This document shows, piece by piece, positions 9,770 to 17,968 of a stretch of DNA of 64,000 nt. A program made the translations under genes and the position numbers. Position 1 is the first letter of the stretch; the number at the start of each line of letters is the position of its first letter. The notes beneath the pieces were generated by a model, which worked only from the letters and a program-made list of their open reading frames with translations, did no database searches and had not been told where the DNA came from. This DNA comes from Aquibium oceanicum (GTDB lineage: Bacteria; Pseudomonadota; Alphaproteobacteria; Rhizobiales; Rhizobiaceae). The DNA is taken from the NCBI RefSeq assembly GCF_001889605.1, contig NZ_CP018171.1, positions 3,618,501-3,682,500 on the forward strand, in the 5' to 3' direction.

Positions 9770-9979
9770 TTACGCGGCCTGCAGGTTTTCCGCGGCGTTC
9801 TTGCCCGAGCGGTTGTCCCTGACGACGTCGAAGGTCAGCTTCTGGCCTTCCACGATGGTGCGCATTCCGGCGCGCTCGACGGCGGAAACGTGAACGAACA
9901 CGTCGGTCGAGCCGTCCTCAGGCTGGATGAAGCCGAAACCTTTGGTGGCGTTGAAGAACTTTACGGTTCCAGTGGTCAT
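9770..9979 (-). CDS. Cold-shock protein, CspA family
   Basis: This 69-residue single cold-shock domain binds single-stranded RNA/DNA and melts RNA secondary structure. The RNP1 motif (KGFGFIQP) and RNP2 motif (VFVHVSAV) are both intact, and the length is standard. The ATG at 9979 has AAAGGAAAT upstream. The 236-bp region up to the TadG-like gene holds no other gene, so a long 5' leader typical of csp mRNAs is possible. A clear intrinsic terminator follows at 9679-9706, so the gene is monocistronic. Several csp paralogues are usual in such genomes, so I give no specific letter. Confidence 0.95.
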   Translation of the reverse strand: MTTGTVKFFNATKGFGFIQPEDGSTDVFVHVSAVERAGMRTIVEGQKLTFDVVRDNRSGKNAAENLQAA

Positions 9980-10215
9980 GACGATTTCCTTTCAATCGGT
10001 CACGGAAGACGCCTGCCACGCCGAATGCGCGACAGTGCGTTTGAGTCGACGTTGAAACGGAAGATCGTCGTGCTCGCGGACATGCCGCGCGAAACAAAGT
10101 TCAATTCGCAATATCGATGTTGGTTACATAGAACGTCGAGGTGGCGGAAACAAGGCGCCCATTGGAATAGATTGCCCCGCACCGCCCGCGGGCCGGGGGG
10201 CGGCCATTCCGGCGC

Positions 10216-12105
10216 CTATCCGACGATGCGCAGGTTCGACAATTCGTCCGCGATTTCCTTGAACTTGTCGGAAAGATTGGCGCCGGTCGCGTTCCAGTAG
10301 AGCTTCGCGGGACTTCCCGAACTGTCGTTGCGGAAGCGGGAGTTGGACGAGCACGCCTTGAGCGCGTCGATCTGCGCCTTTTCGTCGGACTTGGACGTGC
10401 TCAGATCGAGCGACACGGTCATGACGATGATGCCCTTGGCCTTGGCGCTTTCGCAAAGGGCGTTCATCTGCTGCGTCATGGCGCTGGTGTAGTTGTCGTT
10501 CGAATAGGTCGTCTTCCCGACCGTGGTGCCCATGAACATGCGGGTGTAGGATTCGCCCGGCTGCTTCAGGCCGGTGTAGCCGTAGGCCGAGTAGGTCGAT
10601 TTGTTGGCCGCCGCGTCGGCATACCCCAGCGAGCTGGGCGTATAGTAGGTGTTGGCGCCGTCGGTGAGCACGATGACGACCTTGTCGTTGCCCTTCTCGG
10701 TCTCCACCCTGCCCTCGGTGAAGGGAGCATCGTGGGAAACGGTCCGCCATCCCCAGGCCAGGCCTTCGGGAACGTTCGTCGCCCCCAGCGGGGTCATCGC
10801 GTCGATCGCGTCCTCGATCTTCTTCTTACCGGCCGCGACGCTGACGTCGACGAGCGCCGTGATCGGCTTGGTGGTGCAGGAATCGTTCGGCCCGCTGCTG
10901 GCTGCCGCGGCGGACGTGCCCTCCCCGGCCGGCGTGAAGTACTTGGGCATGTATTTCTGCCGCGTCGAGGCGTTGCTGGAGGTCGTCACGTCGACCCACC
11001 AGCTGTTGGGTGCCGAACCGCCCGAGGTCTGGTCTGTCTCGTCGGGGGCGAACATCGGCACGAAGAGCGTCGCCGGCGTCGCCGTGAGCGGGGCGGCATC
11101 GTTGAGGTTGTAGGGATAGGGGCGCGCCTCGACGCATCCCTGCCAGCCGGCGAAGGCGCCGTAGGAATACTGGTACGCGCCGTTGTCGACCCAGCCATAG
11201 GTCCGGCACGATCCGCTCGACCTGTACGAGGTGCACACATACTGCATGTCCGCGACCCAGGACTTGCCGGTGACCCGCTTGACGTCGTTGAACATCGTGA
11301 AGCGGGTGACCTTCTGGTTCTCCTCCGCGCCCCAGTCCGCACCCTTCTTGTAGTAGATGCCGCCCGACAGCTGCACCTTCTTGGTCGAAGGCATGGTCGT
11401 CCAGTCGAAATCCTCGTGATGGATCGGCGAACGGCCATCGACGTCCATCCACGCGGCGGTGGCGTTGGAGGGACCCACATTCACGGAAGCGGCAAAGGGG
11501 ACGAGCGAGAACTGCACCGGCTTGTCGACCTGCTTGAGCTGGTCGGCCTGCGCGGCGAGCGTGGAAACGAGTTGCTTGGCGGCGTCGCGCAGAAGCACGA
11601 TCCGCTTCTTCCCCGATCCCGAACCCGTGTAGTCCATCGAGCCGGAGTTATCGAGGACGAGCGCGACCTCGAGCGTGTTCTTCAATCTCACCTTCGTCTC
11701 GGCCTGAAAATCCAGCACCGCCTTGTCGCTGCCGATGAGGCTGGTGAACCCGTCGAGGAAGAAGGGCTTGAAACTATGTGTCGCCGAGATCGTCAGCACA
11801 CCGCCGCCGGTCCCCTCGTTGGGAAGGACGAGCGTGAACTTCGCGCCACCACCATCGATCCCGTTCAGGTTGGCGAGGAAGAAGTCCTTCGCGTAGGCGG
11901 TGGTCGCATCCTTGCTGGCGCCTTCGACGTAGTAGCGCGCAGCGGCGATGCCGGCCGCATCGAGGGCGTTCTGGACGATCGCCCGCTCTCTCGAAAGCTC
12001 GGTGTAGTCCACCGCCAGGGCGAGCGAGCCCAGGATCGGGATGATCGCCACCGCCGTGGCGATCGCATAATCGCCACGCACATCACGCAAGAATTTTCGG
12101 AACAT
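10216..12105 (-). CDS. TadG-like pilus-assembly protein with von Willebrand factor A domain
   Basis: This 629-residue protein has an N-terminal TadE/TadG-like segment (DVRGDYAIATAVAIIPI, a single TM helix at about residues 14-35, then the AVDYTELSRER motif). A vWA domain begins near residue 145, with the metal-binding DNSGS at residues 152-156 and VIVLTDGANTYY later. A long insertion rich in Ser, Thr, Gly and Asn occupies the middle of the domain. It is probably anchored in the inner membrane with the vWA domain in the periplasm. I use the ATG at 12105; a TTG at 12138 is the alternative. No tad/flp genes are nearby, so it is an orphan and its role in pilus assembly is unproven. Confidence 0.82.
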   Translation of the reverse strand: MFRKFLRDVRGDYAIATAVAIIPILGSLALAVDYTELSRERAIVQNALDAAGIAAARYYVEGASKDATTAYAKDFFLANLNGIDGGGAKFTLVLPNEGTGGGVLTISATHSFKPFFLDGFTSLIGSDKAVLDFQAETKVRLKNTLEVALVLDNSGSMDYTGSGSGKKRIVLLRDAAKQLVSTLAAQADQLKQVDKPVQFSLVPFAASVNVGPSNATAAWMDVDGRSPIHHEDFDWTTMPSTKKVQLSGGIYYKKGADWGAEENQKVTRFTMFNDVKRVTGKSWVADMQYVCTSYRSSGSCRTYGWVDNGAYQYSYGAFAGWQGCVEARPYPYNLNDAAPLTATPATLFVPMFAPDETDQTSGGSAPNSWWVDVTTSSNASTRQKYMPKYFTPAGEGTSAAAASSGPNDSCTTKPITALVDVSVAAGKKKIEDAIDAMTPLGATNVPEGLAWGWRTVSHDAPFTEGRVETEKGNDKVVIVLTDGANTYYTPSSLGYADAAANKSTYSAYGYTGLKQPGESYTRMFMGTTVGKTTYSNDNYTSAMTQQMNALCESAKAKGIIVMTVSLDLSTSKSDEKAQIDALKACSSNSRFRNDSSGSPAKLYWNATGANLSDKFKEIADELSNLRIVG

Positions 12106-12486
12106 CTGCCTGCACCCGCAAGAAACGAGCCCAACCAACGCGATCCTTAGGGATCATGTGTTAAAAATCCTTGCTGGGATTCCGCGGTATTCTTCGAATC
12201 GGGAGGAGATCGTCGGCGCGGCGCGATGGGACGTCAGAGATTGCCGGCAGATGGCCGGCGCCGTGTTTATTCCGGCCGACCGCTTGTCAATCGTCCAAAT
12301 CAGGTGATCTATGATCATGCTGCCGCTGCACATACGCGGGGGGCGCGACATCGTCGGGGCGCACGCAGGCTGCCGGCAAGGAGTAGCCAGCATGACCGTC
12401 CGTACCCCAGAGACACCCCGGGAAGGGCCCGGCCATTCCGTTTCGCGCGATTTCGCCCTGCCCATCCTCGCGGCGGGGCTGGGTAA
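12106..12486. other. 381-bp divergent intergenic region
   Basis: This stretch separates the TadG-like gene (minus) from the transglutaminase-like gene (plus) and must contain both promoters. Short open frames here (for example 12311-12493) have no ribosome site or family resemblance. I see an AT-richer patch near 12160-12175 but no convincing promoter, RNA gene or repeat. Confidence 0.4.
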
Positions 12487-13305
12487 ATGCTGATCCGCTA
12501 CGGCTACGAGATCACGCTGACCTGCCAGCAGCCGACCGCGCTGGTGTGTCTCCTGTCGGTGCACCAGGACCGTGCGGCCGACATCAGGGTGCCGGAAGCC
12601 ACCTTTACCGCGCCCGAAGTGCCCGTGACCAGCTATCGCGACCTGTTCGGCAATCTGTGCCGCCGTCTCGTCGCGCCGGCCGGCGACCTGACGATGTGGG
12701 GCGATGCAACGATCGAGGACGATGGCCAGCTCGACCCGGTTGTGCCTAGCGCCCGCGAGCGCACCGTGCCTGAACTGCCGGACGATTGCCTGGTCTACCT
12801 CATGGGCAGCCGCTACTGCGAGACCGATCGCCTGAGCCAGATCGCCTGGGATCTGTTCGGCTCACTGCCGCCGGGCTGGAGCCGGGTGCAGGCGATCTGC
12901 GACTTCGTCCACGACCATATCCGCTTCGATTACCAGCAGGCGCGCTCGACCCGCACCGCATTCGACGCCTACCACGAGCGGGTCGGCGTGTGCCGCGACT
13001 TCGCGCATCTCGCCGTCGCGTTCTGCCGCTGCCTCAACATTCCCGCCCGCTACGTGAACGGCCATCTCGGCGACATCGGCGTGCCCGTCGTAGACCCGAT
13101 GGATTTCAGCGCCTGGATCGAGGTCTTCCTCGACGACACCTGGTACACGTTCGACCCGCGAAACAACGTGCCGCGCATCGGCCGGATCGTCGTGGCGCGC
13201 GGTCGCGACGCGGCGGACATTCCGCTCGTCAATTCGTTCGGGCCGCACGTGCTCAAGGGATTTCGCGTGTGGACCTACGAGGTCGCCGAGGCGACGCCCC
13301 GCTGA
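12487..13305 (+). CDS. Transglutaminase-like superfamily protein lacking the canonical His
   Basis: This 272-residue protein has a transglutaminase N-terminal beta region (residues 1-90) and a papain-like transglutaminase core (120-225). The nucleophile is Cys169 in RVGVCRDFAHL and the acid is Asp223 in YTFDPRNN. At the position where the family normally has HAW, this protein reads DFSAW (Ser208). This DFSAW form is one I recall from a COG1305 subfamily, so it is probably not a random mutation, but the catalytic mechanism must differ or be lost. There are no TM segments or signal peptide. A GC hairpin follows the stop. It is the fourth transglutaminase-like protein in the window, well away from the cluster at 46-52 kb. 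Confidence 0.82.
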   Translation: MLIRYGYEITLTCQQPTALVCLLSVHQDRAADIRVPEATFTAPEVPVTSYRDLFGNLCRRLVAPAGDLTMWGDATIEDDGQLDPVVPSARERTVPELPDDCLVYLMGSRYCETDRLSQIAWDLFGSLPPGWSRVQAICDFVHDHIRFDYQQARSTRTAFDAYHERVGVCRDFAHLAVAFCRCLNIPARYVNGHLGDIGVPVVDPMDFSAWIEVFLDDTWYTFDPRNNVPRIGRIVVARGRDAADIPLVNSFGPHVLKGFRVWTYEVAEATPR

Positions 13306-13311
13306 AACGCA

Positions 13312-13335
13312 GAAGGGGCGGACGCCCGCCCCTTC
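13312..13335. terminator. Bidirectional GC-rich hairpin
   Basis: A 10-bp perfect inverted repeat (GAAGGGGCGG and CCGCCCCTTC) with a 4-nt loop sits in the 54-bp gap between two convergent stop codons. It has the position and symmetry of a bidirectional terminator but lacks a clear T-run. Confidence 0.5.
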
Positions 13336-13359
13336 CGAAGATCCCGTTGCCGGAAATCC

Positions 13360-14325
13360 TTACATCGCGTCGGTGATGTCCGCCGTCCATGCGCCTTCCG
13401 GCTTTTCCTTGATGATGCCCTGGTTGACCAGCGCGTCGGCGGTGCGCTCGTAGGCATCCTCGCGCAGCTTGGCGTCCGGCTCGCCGATCAGCTTGGCGAC
13501 CTCGCCCATCATGCGCACCTGGTGGTTCTCGTCCTGGCCGCCATTGTCCATGACGATACCGGCCGCCTCTTCCGGGTTGGCGATGGCGTATTCCCAGCCC
13601 TTCATCGAAGCGCGCACGAAACGGACCATCTTGTCCTTGAAAGCCTCGTCCTCAAGGTTCTCCTCAAGAACGTAGAGCCCGTCCTCCAGAAGGTCGTTGC
13701 CCATCTCGGTGTAGTTGAAGACGATCAGGTCCTCGGGCTTGTAGCCGGCGTCGATCAGCTGCCAGTACTCGTTGTAGGTCATGACCGAGATGCAGTCGGC
13801 CTGCTTCTGGATCAGCGGCTGCACGTCGAAGCTCTGCTTCAGCACCGTCACGCCCTCGGGGCCGCCTTCGGTCGAATAGCCGAGCTTGTTCATCCAGGCA
13901 TAGAACGGATATTCGTTGCCGAAGAACCAGACGCCGAGCGTGTGGCCGGGGAAATCCGCCTCGGACTTGATCGGGCCGTCGGCCGGGCAGACGAGCTGCA
14001 TGCCGGCGTTTTTGTACGGCTGGGCGATGTTGACCAGGTCGACGCCCTTCTCGCGCGCCGAGAGAGCCGCCGCCATCCAGGTGACGATGACGTCCGCGCC
14101 GCCGCCGGCGATCACCTGTTCGGGCGCGATGTCGGGGCCGCCCGGCTTGATGGTGACGTCGAGGTCCTCTTCTTCATAGAAGCCCTTCTCCTTGGCGACG
14201 AAATAACCCGCGAACTGGGCCTGGGCGACCCATTTCAGCTGCAGCGTCACCTCGTCGGCGGCCAGCGCCGGCAGGGCGGCGAGCGACATGGCGCCCGCGA
14301 GCATCGAAACGATCATTTTTTTCAT
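13360..14325 (-). CDS. ABC transporter substrate-binding protein, NMT1/THI5-like (pyrimidine uptake)
   Basis: This 321-residue periplasmic binding protein has a Sec signal peptide (MKKMIVSMLAGAMSLAALPALA) and the NMT1/THI5 fold: LQLKWVAQAQFAGYFVAKEKGFYEEE, then GGPDIAPEQVIAGGGADV. This family binds pyrimidine-like or sulfonate-type ligands. It is the last gene of a ten-gene operon that also encodes dihydropyrimidinase and a ureidopropionase-type hydrolase, so uracil, thymine or a dihydropyrimidine is the likely ligand. It starts at the ATG at 14325, 24 bp after the upstream permease gene. The specific ligand is inferred from context only. Confidence 0.88.
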   Translation of the reverse strand: MKKMIVSMLAGAMSLAALPALAADEVTLQLKWVAQAQFAGYFVAKEKGFYEEEDLDVTIKPGGPDIAPEQVIAGGGADVIVTWMAAALSAREKGVDLVNIAQPYKNAGMQLVCPADGPIKSEADFPGHTLGVWFFGNEYPFYAWMNKLGYSTEGGPEGVTVLKQSFDVQPLIQKQADCISVMTYNEYWQLIDAGYKPEDLIVFNYTEMGNDLLEDGLYVLEENLEDEAFKDKMVRFVRASMKGWEYAIANPEEAAGIVMDNGGQDENHQVRMMGEVAKLIGEPDAKLREDAYERTADALVNQGIIKEKPEGAWTADITDAM

Positions 14326-14349
14326 GTCTTTTTCCCTCTGAAGTTGTGT

Positions 14350-15480
14350 CTATCCACCGCGGACAGACGGATGCCAGAACGTCACGGCCCGCTCGAGGAG
14401 GGCCAGGACACCGTAGAAGATCGACCCCGCCAGCGCCGCGACGGCGATTTCCGCCCACACCATGTCGACGTTCATCCTGCCGACTTCGGTGGAGATGCGA
14501 AAACCCATGCCGACCACGGGCGTGCCGAAGAACTCGGCCACGATAGCGCCTATGAGCGCCAAAGTGGAGTTGATTTTCAATGCGTTGAAGATGAAGGGCG
14601 CCGCGGCCGGAAGCCGCAGCTTCGCCAGCGTCTGCCAGTAGCCGGCGGCATAGGTGCGCATCAGGTCGCGCTCCATGGCGCCAGAGGCCGCCAGCCCCGC
14701 GACCGTATTCACCAGCATCGGGAAGAAGGTCATCACCACGACCACCGCCGCCTTTGACGGCCAGTCAAAGCCGAACCACATGACCATGATGGGCGCGATG
14801 CCGATGATGGGGAGCGCCGAGACCATGTTGCCGATGGGCATCAGCCCGCGGCGCAGGAAAAGGAACCGGTCGGCCAGCACCGCGACGGCGAAGCCCGTAC
14901 CGCAGCCGATCGCATAGCCGATGACAACCGCCTTGAAGATCGTCTGGTTCACGTCCGCCGCCAGCACCGGCCAGGACTGCGCGATGCGCAGGCCGACCGC
15001 GCTCGGGGGCGGCAGGAGGACGAACGGGATGCCGGCGCCGCGTGTGATGGTTTCCCACAGGATCAGAAGCCAGGCGCCGAATATCGCCGGTACCAAAAGC
15101 CGCAGCAGCGCATCGATCTGGCGCGAGGACGATCGTATGTCGGACAGCACGGTCACCAGCCGCCACGCGAGCAGCCATGCCGCGGCGACCAGCACGAAGT
15201 AGGCGAGCGTCGCGGTGCCCTCGTTGCCGGCGATCATGGCGATCAGGAGCCATGCGGCGCCATGCACGCAGACGAAGAGGAACGCGGCTTCTGCAGGTCT
15301 GGACGGTCCGGTGACGGGGAACACCGCGCCCGCGACAATCAGCGCGAAGACGAGCACGGTCGGTCCCGCGCTGCCTTCCGCCACGATCAGCGGCAGGCCG
15401 AACAGCGCCGCGACGCACAGCAGGAGCGCCGGGATCGACTGCCAGGGGAGACGGGTTCCGAGCGCGGTCATGGATGGCAC
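14350..15480 (-). CDS. ABC transporter permease with extended N-terminal membrane domain
   Basis: This 376-residue permease has the BPD_transp_1 core in its C-terminal two-thirds (from LVPAIFGAWLLILWE near residue 135). The EAA-like coupling loop is around YAAGYWQTLAKLRLPAAAPFIFNALK. The first 130 residues add about four further hydrophobic segments, for example IPALLLCVAALFGLPLIVA and GPTVLVFALIVAGAVFPV, which ordinary permeases of this family lack at about 250-290 residues. It pairs with the permease upstream to form a heterodimeric channel. The gene starts at 15480 after a 79-bp gap containing a palindromic repeat. Confidence 0.87.
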   Translation of the reverse strand: MPSMTALGTRLPWQSIPALLLCVAALFGLPLIVAEGSAGPTVLVFALIVAGAVFPVTGPSRPAEAAFLFVCVHGAAWLLIAMIAGNEGTATLAYFVLVAAAWLLAWRLVTVLSDIRSSSRQIDALLRLLVPAIFGAWLLILWETITRGAGIPFVLLPPPSAVGLRIAQSWPVLAADVNQTIFKAVVIGYAIGCGTGFAVAVLADRFLFLRRGLMPIGNMVSALPIIGIAPIMVMWFGFDWPSKAAVVVVMTFFPMLVNTVAGLAASGAMERDLMRTYAAGYWQTLAKLRLPAAAPFIFNALKINSTLALIGAIVAEFFGTPVVGMGFRISTEVGRMNVDMVWAEIAVAALAGSIFYGVLALLERAVTFWHPSVRGG

Positions 15481-15500
15481 CGGGCGGTGGAGACATCGAG

Positions 15501-15538
15501 ACCCCCACCCCCTCGAGGGGAGGGGTTAGGGATGGGAA
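15501..15538. repeat. Short palindromic interspersed repeat
   Basis: A run of C-rich then G-rich sequence centred on CCCCTCGAGGGG (15509-15520) lies inside the 79-bp gap between the two permease genes. It resembles the G/C-run intergenic palindromes that are scattered through rhizobial genomes. In mRNA it would form a stable hairpin between two cotranscribed cistrons. Confidence 0.5.
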
Positions 15539-15559
15539 CAAATTCAGCCACAGGCACGA

Positions 15560-16426
15560 TCATCCAGCCCGCGCCCCCATCGCCCGTTCGGTGATGCGCC
15601 CGGCCAGCCCGACAAGGCTGACGAGCAGCACCGCAACGATCGAGCCGGCCACCAGCGCGGCGAACATGTCGATCGTCTGGCTGTAGTAGGAGCCGGAGAG
15701 CAGCTTGGCGCCGATGCCGGCCACCGCGCCGGTCGGCAGTTCGCCAACGATGGCGCCGACGAGGCTTGCCGCGACGGCGACCTTCATCGAGGCGAACAGG
15801 AACGGCACGGACGACGGCACCCGCAGCTTCCAGAAGGTCTGGGCCTGGCTGGCATTGTATGTATGCATGAGGTCGAGATGGGTGATCTCGGGCGAGCGCA
15901 AGCCCTTCACCATACCAACCGCGACGGGGAAGAAGGACAGATAGGTCGATATCAGCGCCTTGGGGATCAGCCCCGTCACGCCGATCGCCGCGAAGACGAC
16001 GACGATCATCGGCGCCAGCGCAAGGATCGGGATCGTCTGCGAGGTGATGATCCACGGCATCAGGCTGCGGTCGAGGCTGGTCACGTGGACGATGCCCACC
16101 GCGATCGCAATCCCGAGCGCTGTGCCGAAGGCGAAGCCGAGCACGGTCGAGGAGAGTGTCACCCAGGCGTGGTAGACGAGGCTGCGGGTCGAGGTGACCT
16201 TCCGCAGGAAGGTGTTCTCGAAGAAATTGACCGCCACCTGGTGCGGCGCCGGCAGCGTGGGCTTGGGTTGCGACATGGTCTTGACCACGAACTCCCACTG
16301 CCCCGGCGTCTCGCCCGCGCGCCGGTCGAGATCGCGCTGGAACGGGGCGTTCATGGCATAGGCGCCGACATACCAGACCGCCACGATCGCGGCGAGGATG
16401 ACGAGCACGGGAACGATCCGGTTCAT
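15560..16426 (-). CDS. ABC transporter permease (pyrimidine uptake)
   Basis: This 288-residue inner-membrane permease has an N-terminal TM helix, a periplasmic stretch of about 70 residues (NAPFQRDLDRRAGETPGQWEF and onward), and then a six-helix BPD_transp_1 core. The EAA-type loop is at MHTYNASQAQTFWKLRVPSSVPFLFASMK. The ATG at 16426 overlaps the stop of the upstream 187-residue gene (ATGA), which supports this start over longer frames. It is the partner of the extended permease downstream and of the ATPase at 16987-17817. Confidence 0.9.
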   Translation of the reverse strand: MNRIVPVLVILAAIVAVWYVGAYAMNAPFQRDLDRRAGETPGQWEFVVKTMSQPKPTLPAPHQVAVNFFENTFLRKVTSTRSLVYHAWVTLSSTVLGFAFGTALGIAIAVGIVHVTSLDRSLMPWIITSQTIPILALAPMIVVVFAAIGVTGLIPKALISTYLSFFPVAVGMVKGLRSPEITHLDLMHTYNASQAQTFWKLRVPSSVPFLFASMKVAVAASLVGAIVGELPTGAVAGIGAKLLSGSYYSQTIDMFAALVAGSIVAVLLVSLVGLAGRITERAMGARAG

Positions 16427-16986
16427 GCCGCCGCCCTCCCCCAGCGCGGAATCTCGGGCCCGCACGCCGCGATGATGGCTTCCGCGTCGTCTCGCGATAT
16501 CCTCCTTGCGACACTGACCTGACCGGAACCGGTCCTGATCTTCAGCGCCGATTGCGGAATGCGCTTGCCGTTGACTTTCACGGTGATGCCCGGGTCGTCC
16601 GAAACCCAGTGCATGTCGCCCATCGCGTCGATCGGCAGGCGGGTCGTCCCGCCCAGGCCGAGGATCTTGCGCGATACCGAAACCGCCGCGGGGGTGATGA
16701 CGAGGACCGTCCGCCCGAACAGCTTCCAGAGGATGTTGATCAGCGCGAAGGCTACGCCGATGACCCAGGCGACGAGCCACATGACGAAGAAGGCGCCCGA
16801 CTGACCCTTGTCCCGCTCGACCATGAGCAGCATCACGGCAAGCAGGCCGCCGAAGCTCCAGAAGACGAGAAAGAATACCGGGACGACGACGGCTCCGATT
16901 CCGCCCGCGGGCTTGATGGACACCGTGGTGACCCCCTGCCGGTTGCGGACGGAAATACGCCGCGACAGCCTCCTGTTCTCGCTCAC
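16423..16986 (-). CDS. Unknown two-helix membrane protein inside the pyrimidine ABC operon
   Basis: This is a 187-residue protein that I do not recognise. After a basic N-terminus (SENRRLSRRISVRNRQ) it has two long hydrophobic helices at about residues 28-56 and 68-92. A cytoplasmic C-terminal half follows that looks beta-rich (VLVITPAAVSVSRKIL, TRLPIDAMGDMHWV, GITVKVNGKRIPQSALKI), reminiscent of bacterial PH-like domains. It starts at a GTG that directly abuts the TGA of the ATPase gene, and its own stop overlaps the permease ATG. It is therefore tightly coupled between ATPase and permease and may be an accessory subunit of the importer. Function is unknown. Confidence 0.75.
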   Translation of the reverse strand: MSENRRLSRRISVRNRQGVTTVSIKPAGGIGAVVVPVFFLVFWSFGGLLAVMLLMVERDKGQSGAFFVMWLVAWVIGVAFALINILWKLFGRTVLVITPAAVSVSRKILGLGGTTRLPIDAMGDMHWVSDDPGITVKVNGKRIPQSALKIRTGSGQVSVARRISRDDAEAIIAACGPEIPRWGRAAA

Positions 16987-17817
16987 TCAGGCATCCTCAT
17001 AACTATGCCCCGCCCTCAGGCCCTCGCGCACGCGGTGGGCGATCGCCAGGAATTCGGGAGTCTCGCGGATGTCGAGCGGCCGCTCCTTCGGCAGCGTCGA
17101 GTGGATGACGTCGGTGACGCGGCCCGGCCGTGGGCTCATGACGACGATCTTGGTCGACAGGTAGACGGCCTCCGGGATCGAGTGGGTGACGAAGCAGATC
17201 GTCTTCGTCGTGCGGGTCCAGAGATCCAGGAGCTGTTCGTTCAGGTGGTCGCGCACGATCTCGTCGAGCGCCCCGAAGGGCTCGTCCATCAGGAGGAGGT
17301 CGGCGTCGAAGGCGAGCGCGCGGGCGATCGAGGCGCGCTGCTGCATGCCGCCGGAAAGCTGCCAGGGGAACTTCTTCTCGAAGCCGGACAGATTGACGAG
17401 GTCGAGCGTGCGCTTCACCCGCTCGCGCTGCTCGGCCGCGGGCATGCCCATGATCTCGAGCGGCAGGGCGACGTTCTTCTCGATGGTGCGCCAGGGATAG
17501 AGCGCCGCCGCCTGGAAGACGTAGCCGTAGGCACGGCGTTTGCGCGCCTCGTCGGGCGACATTTCGTTGACCGTGATCGTGCCGGCGGTGGGCTGCTCCA
17601 GGTCGGCGATCACGCGCAGGAAGGTGGTCTTGCCGCAGCCCGACGGGCCGATGAAGGAGACGAACTCGCCCTTGCCGATCTCCAGATTGACGTCCGAGAG
17701 CGCGTGTACCGGACCGTCCGCGGTTTCGAAGGTAAGCCCCAGACCCGACGCATGGATGATCGGCGCGAGCCCGGCGCCCGCCTCAGCAGTTCTGGTCCGA
17801 CTGTCGGAAGCGTTCAT
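16987..17817 (-). CDS. ABC transporter ATP-binding protein (pyrimidine uptake)
   Basis: This 276-residue SsuB/TauB-type ATPase has Walker A GPSGCGKTT, Q-loop YVFQAAALYPWR, signature LSGGMQQRASIARAL, Walker B LLLMDEPFGALDE and H-loop VTHS. It starts at the ATG at 17817; the 151-bp gap to the dihydropyrimidinase stop has no gene. It energises uptake through the two permeases downstream. Its NMT1-type binding protein is encoded at the end of the operon. Confidence 0.93.
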   Translation of the reverse strand: MNASDSRTRTAEAGAGLAPIIHASGLGLTFETADGPVHALSDVNLEIGKGEFVSFIGPSGCGKTTFLRVIADLEQPTAGTITVNEMSPDEARKRRAYGYVFQAAALYPWRTIEKNVALPLEIMGMPAAEQRERVKRTLDLVNLSGFEKKFPWQLSGGMQQRASIARALAFDADLLLMDEPFGALDEIVRDHLNEQLLDLWTRTTKTICFVTHSIPEAVYLSTKIVVMSPRPGRVTDVIHSTLPKERPLDIRETPEFLAIAHRVREGLRAGHSYEDA

Positions 17818-17968
17818 TCCTGCTCCTTTGCCATCCTCGATCGGACACCCATACGCCAAAAAACCCATCCGGCCAGCGCTCCGGAGACGGGCAGGTTTTC
17901 GCCCAGGTCCGGACAGGCGGACAGCATCGGCGCGACGGTGACGGCCGGGAACGGCCTCCCGATCAAGC

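Noticed and set aside
12311-12493. Possible 60-residue plus-strand gene before the transglutaminase-like gene
   Set aside because: It has no ribosome site, signal peptide or family resemblance, and it overlaps the next start; probably chance.
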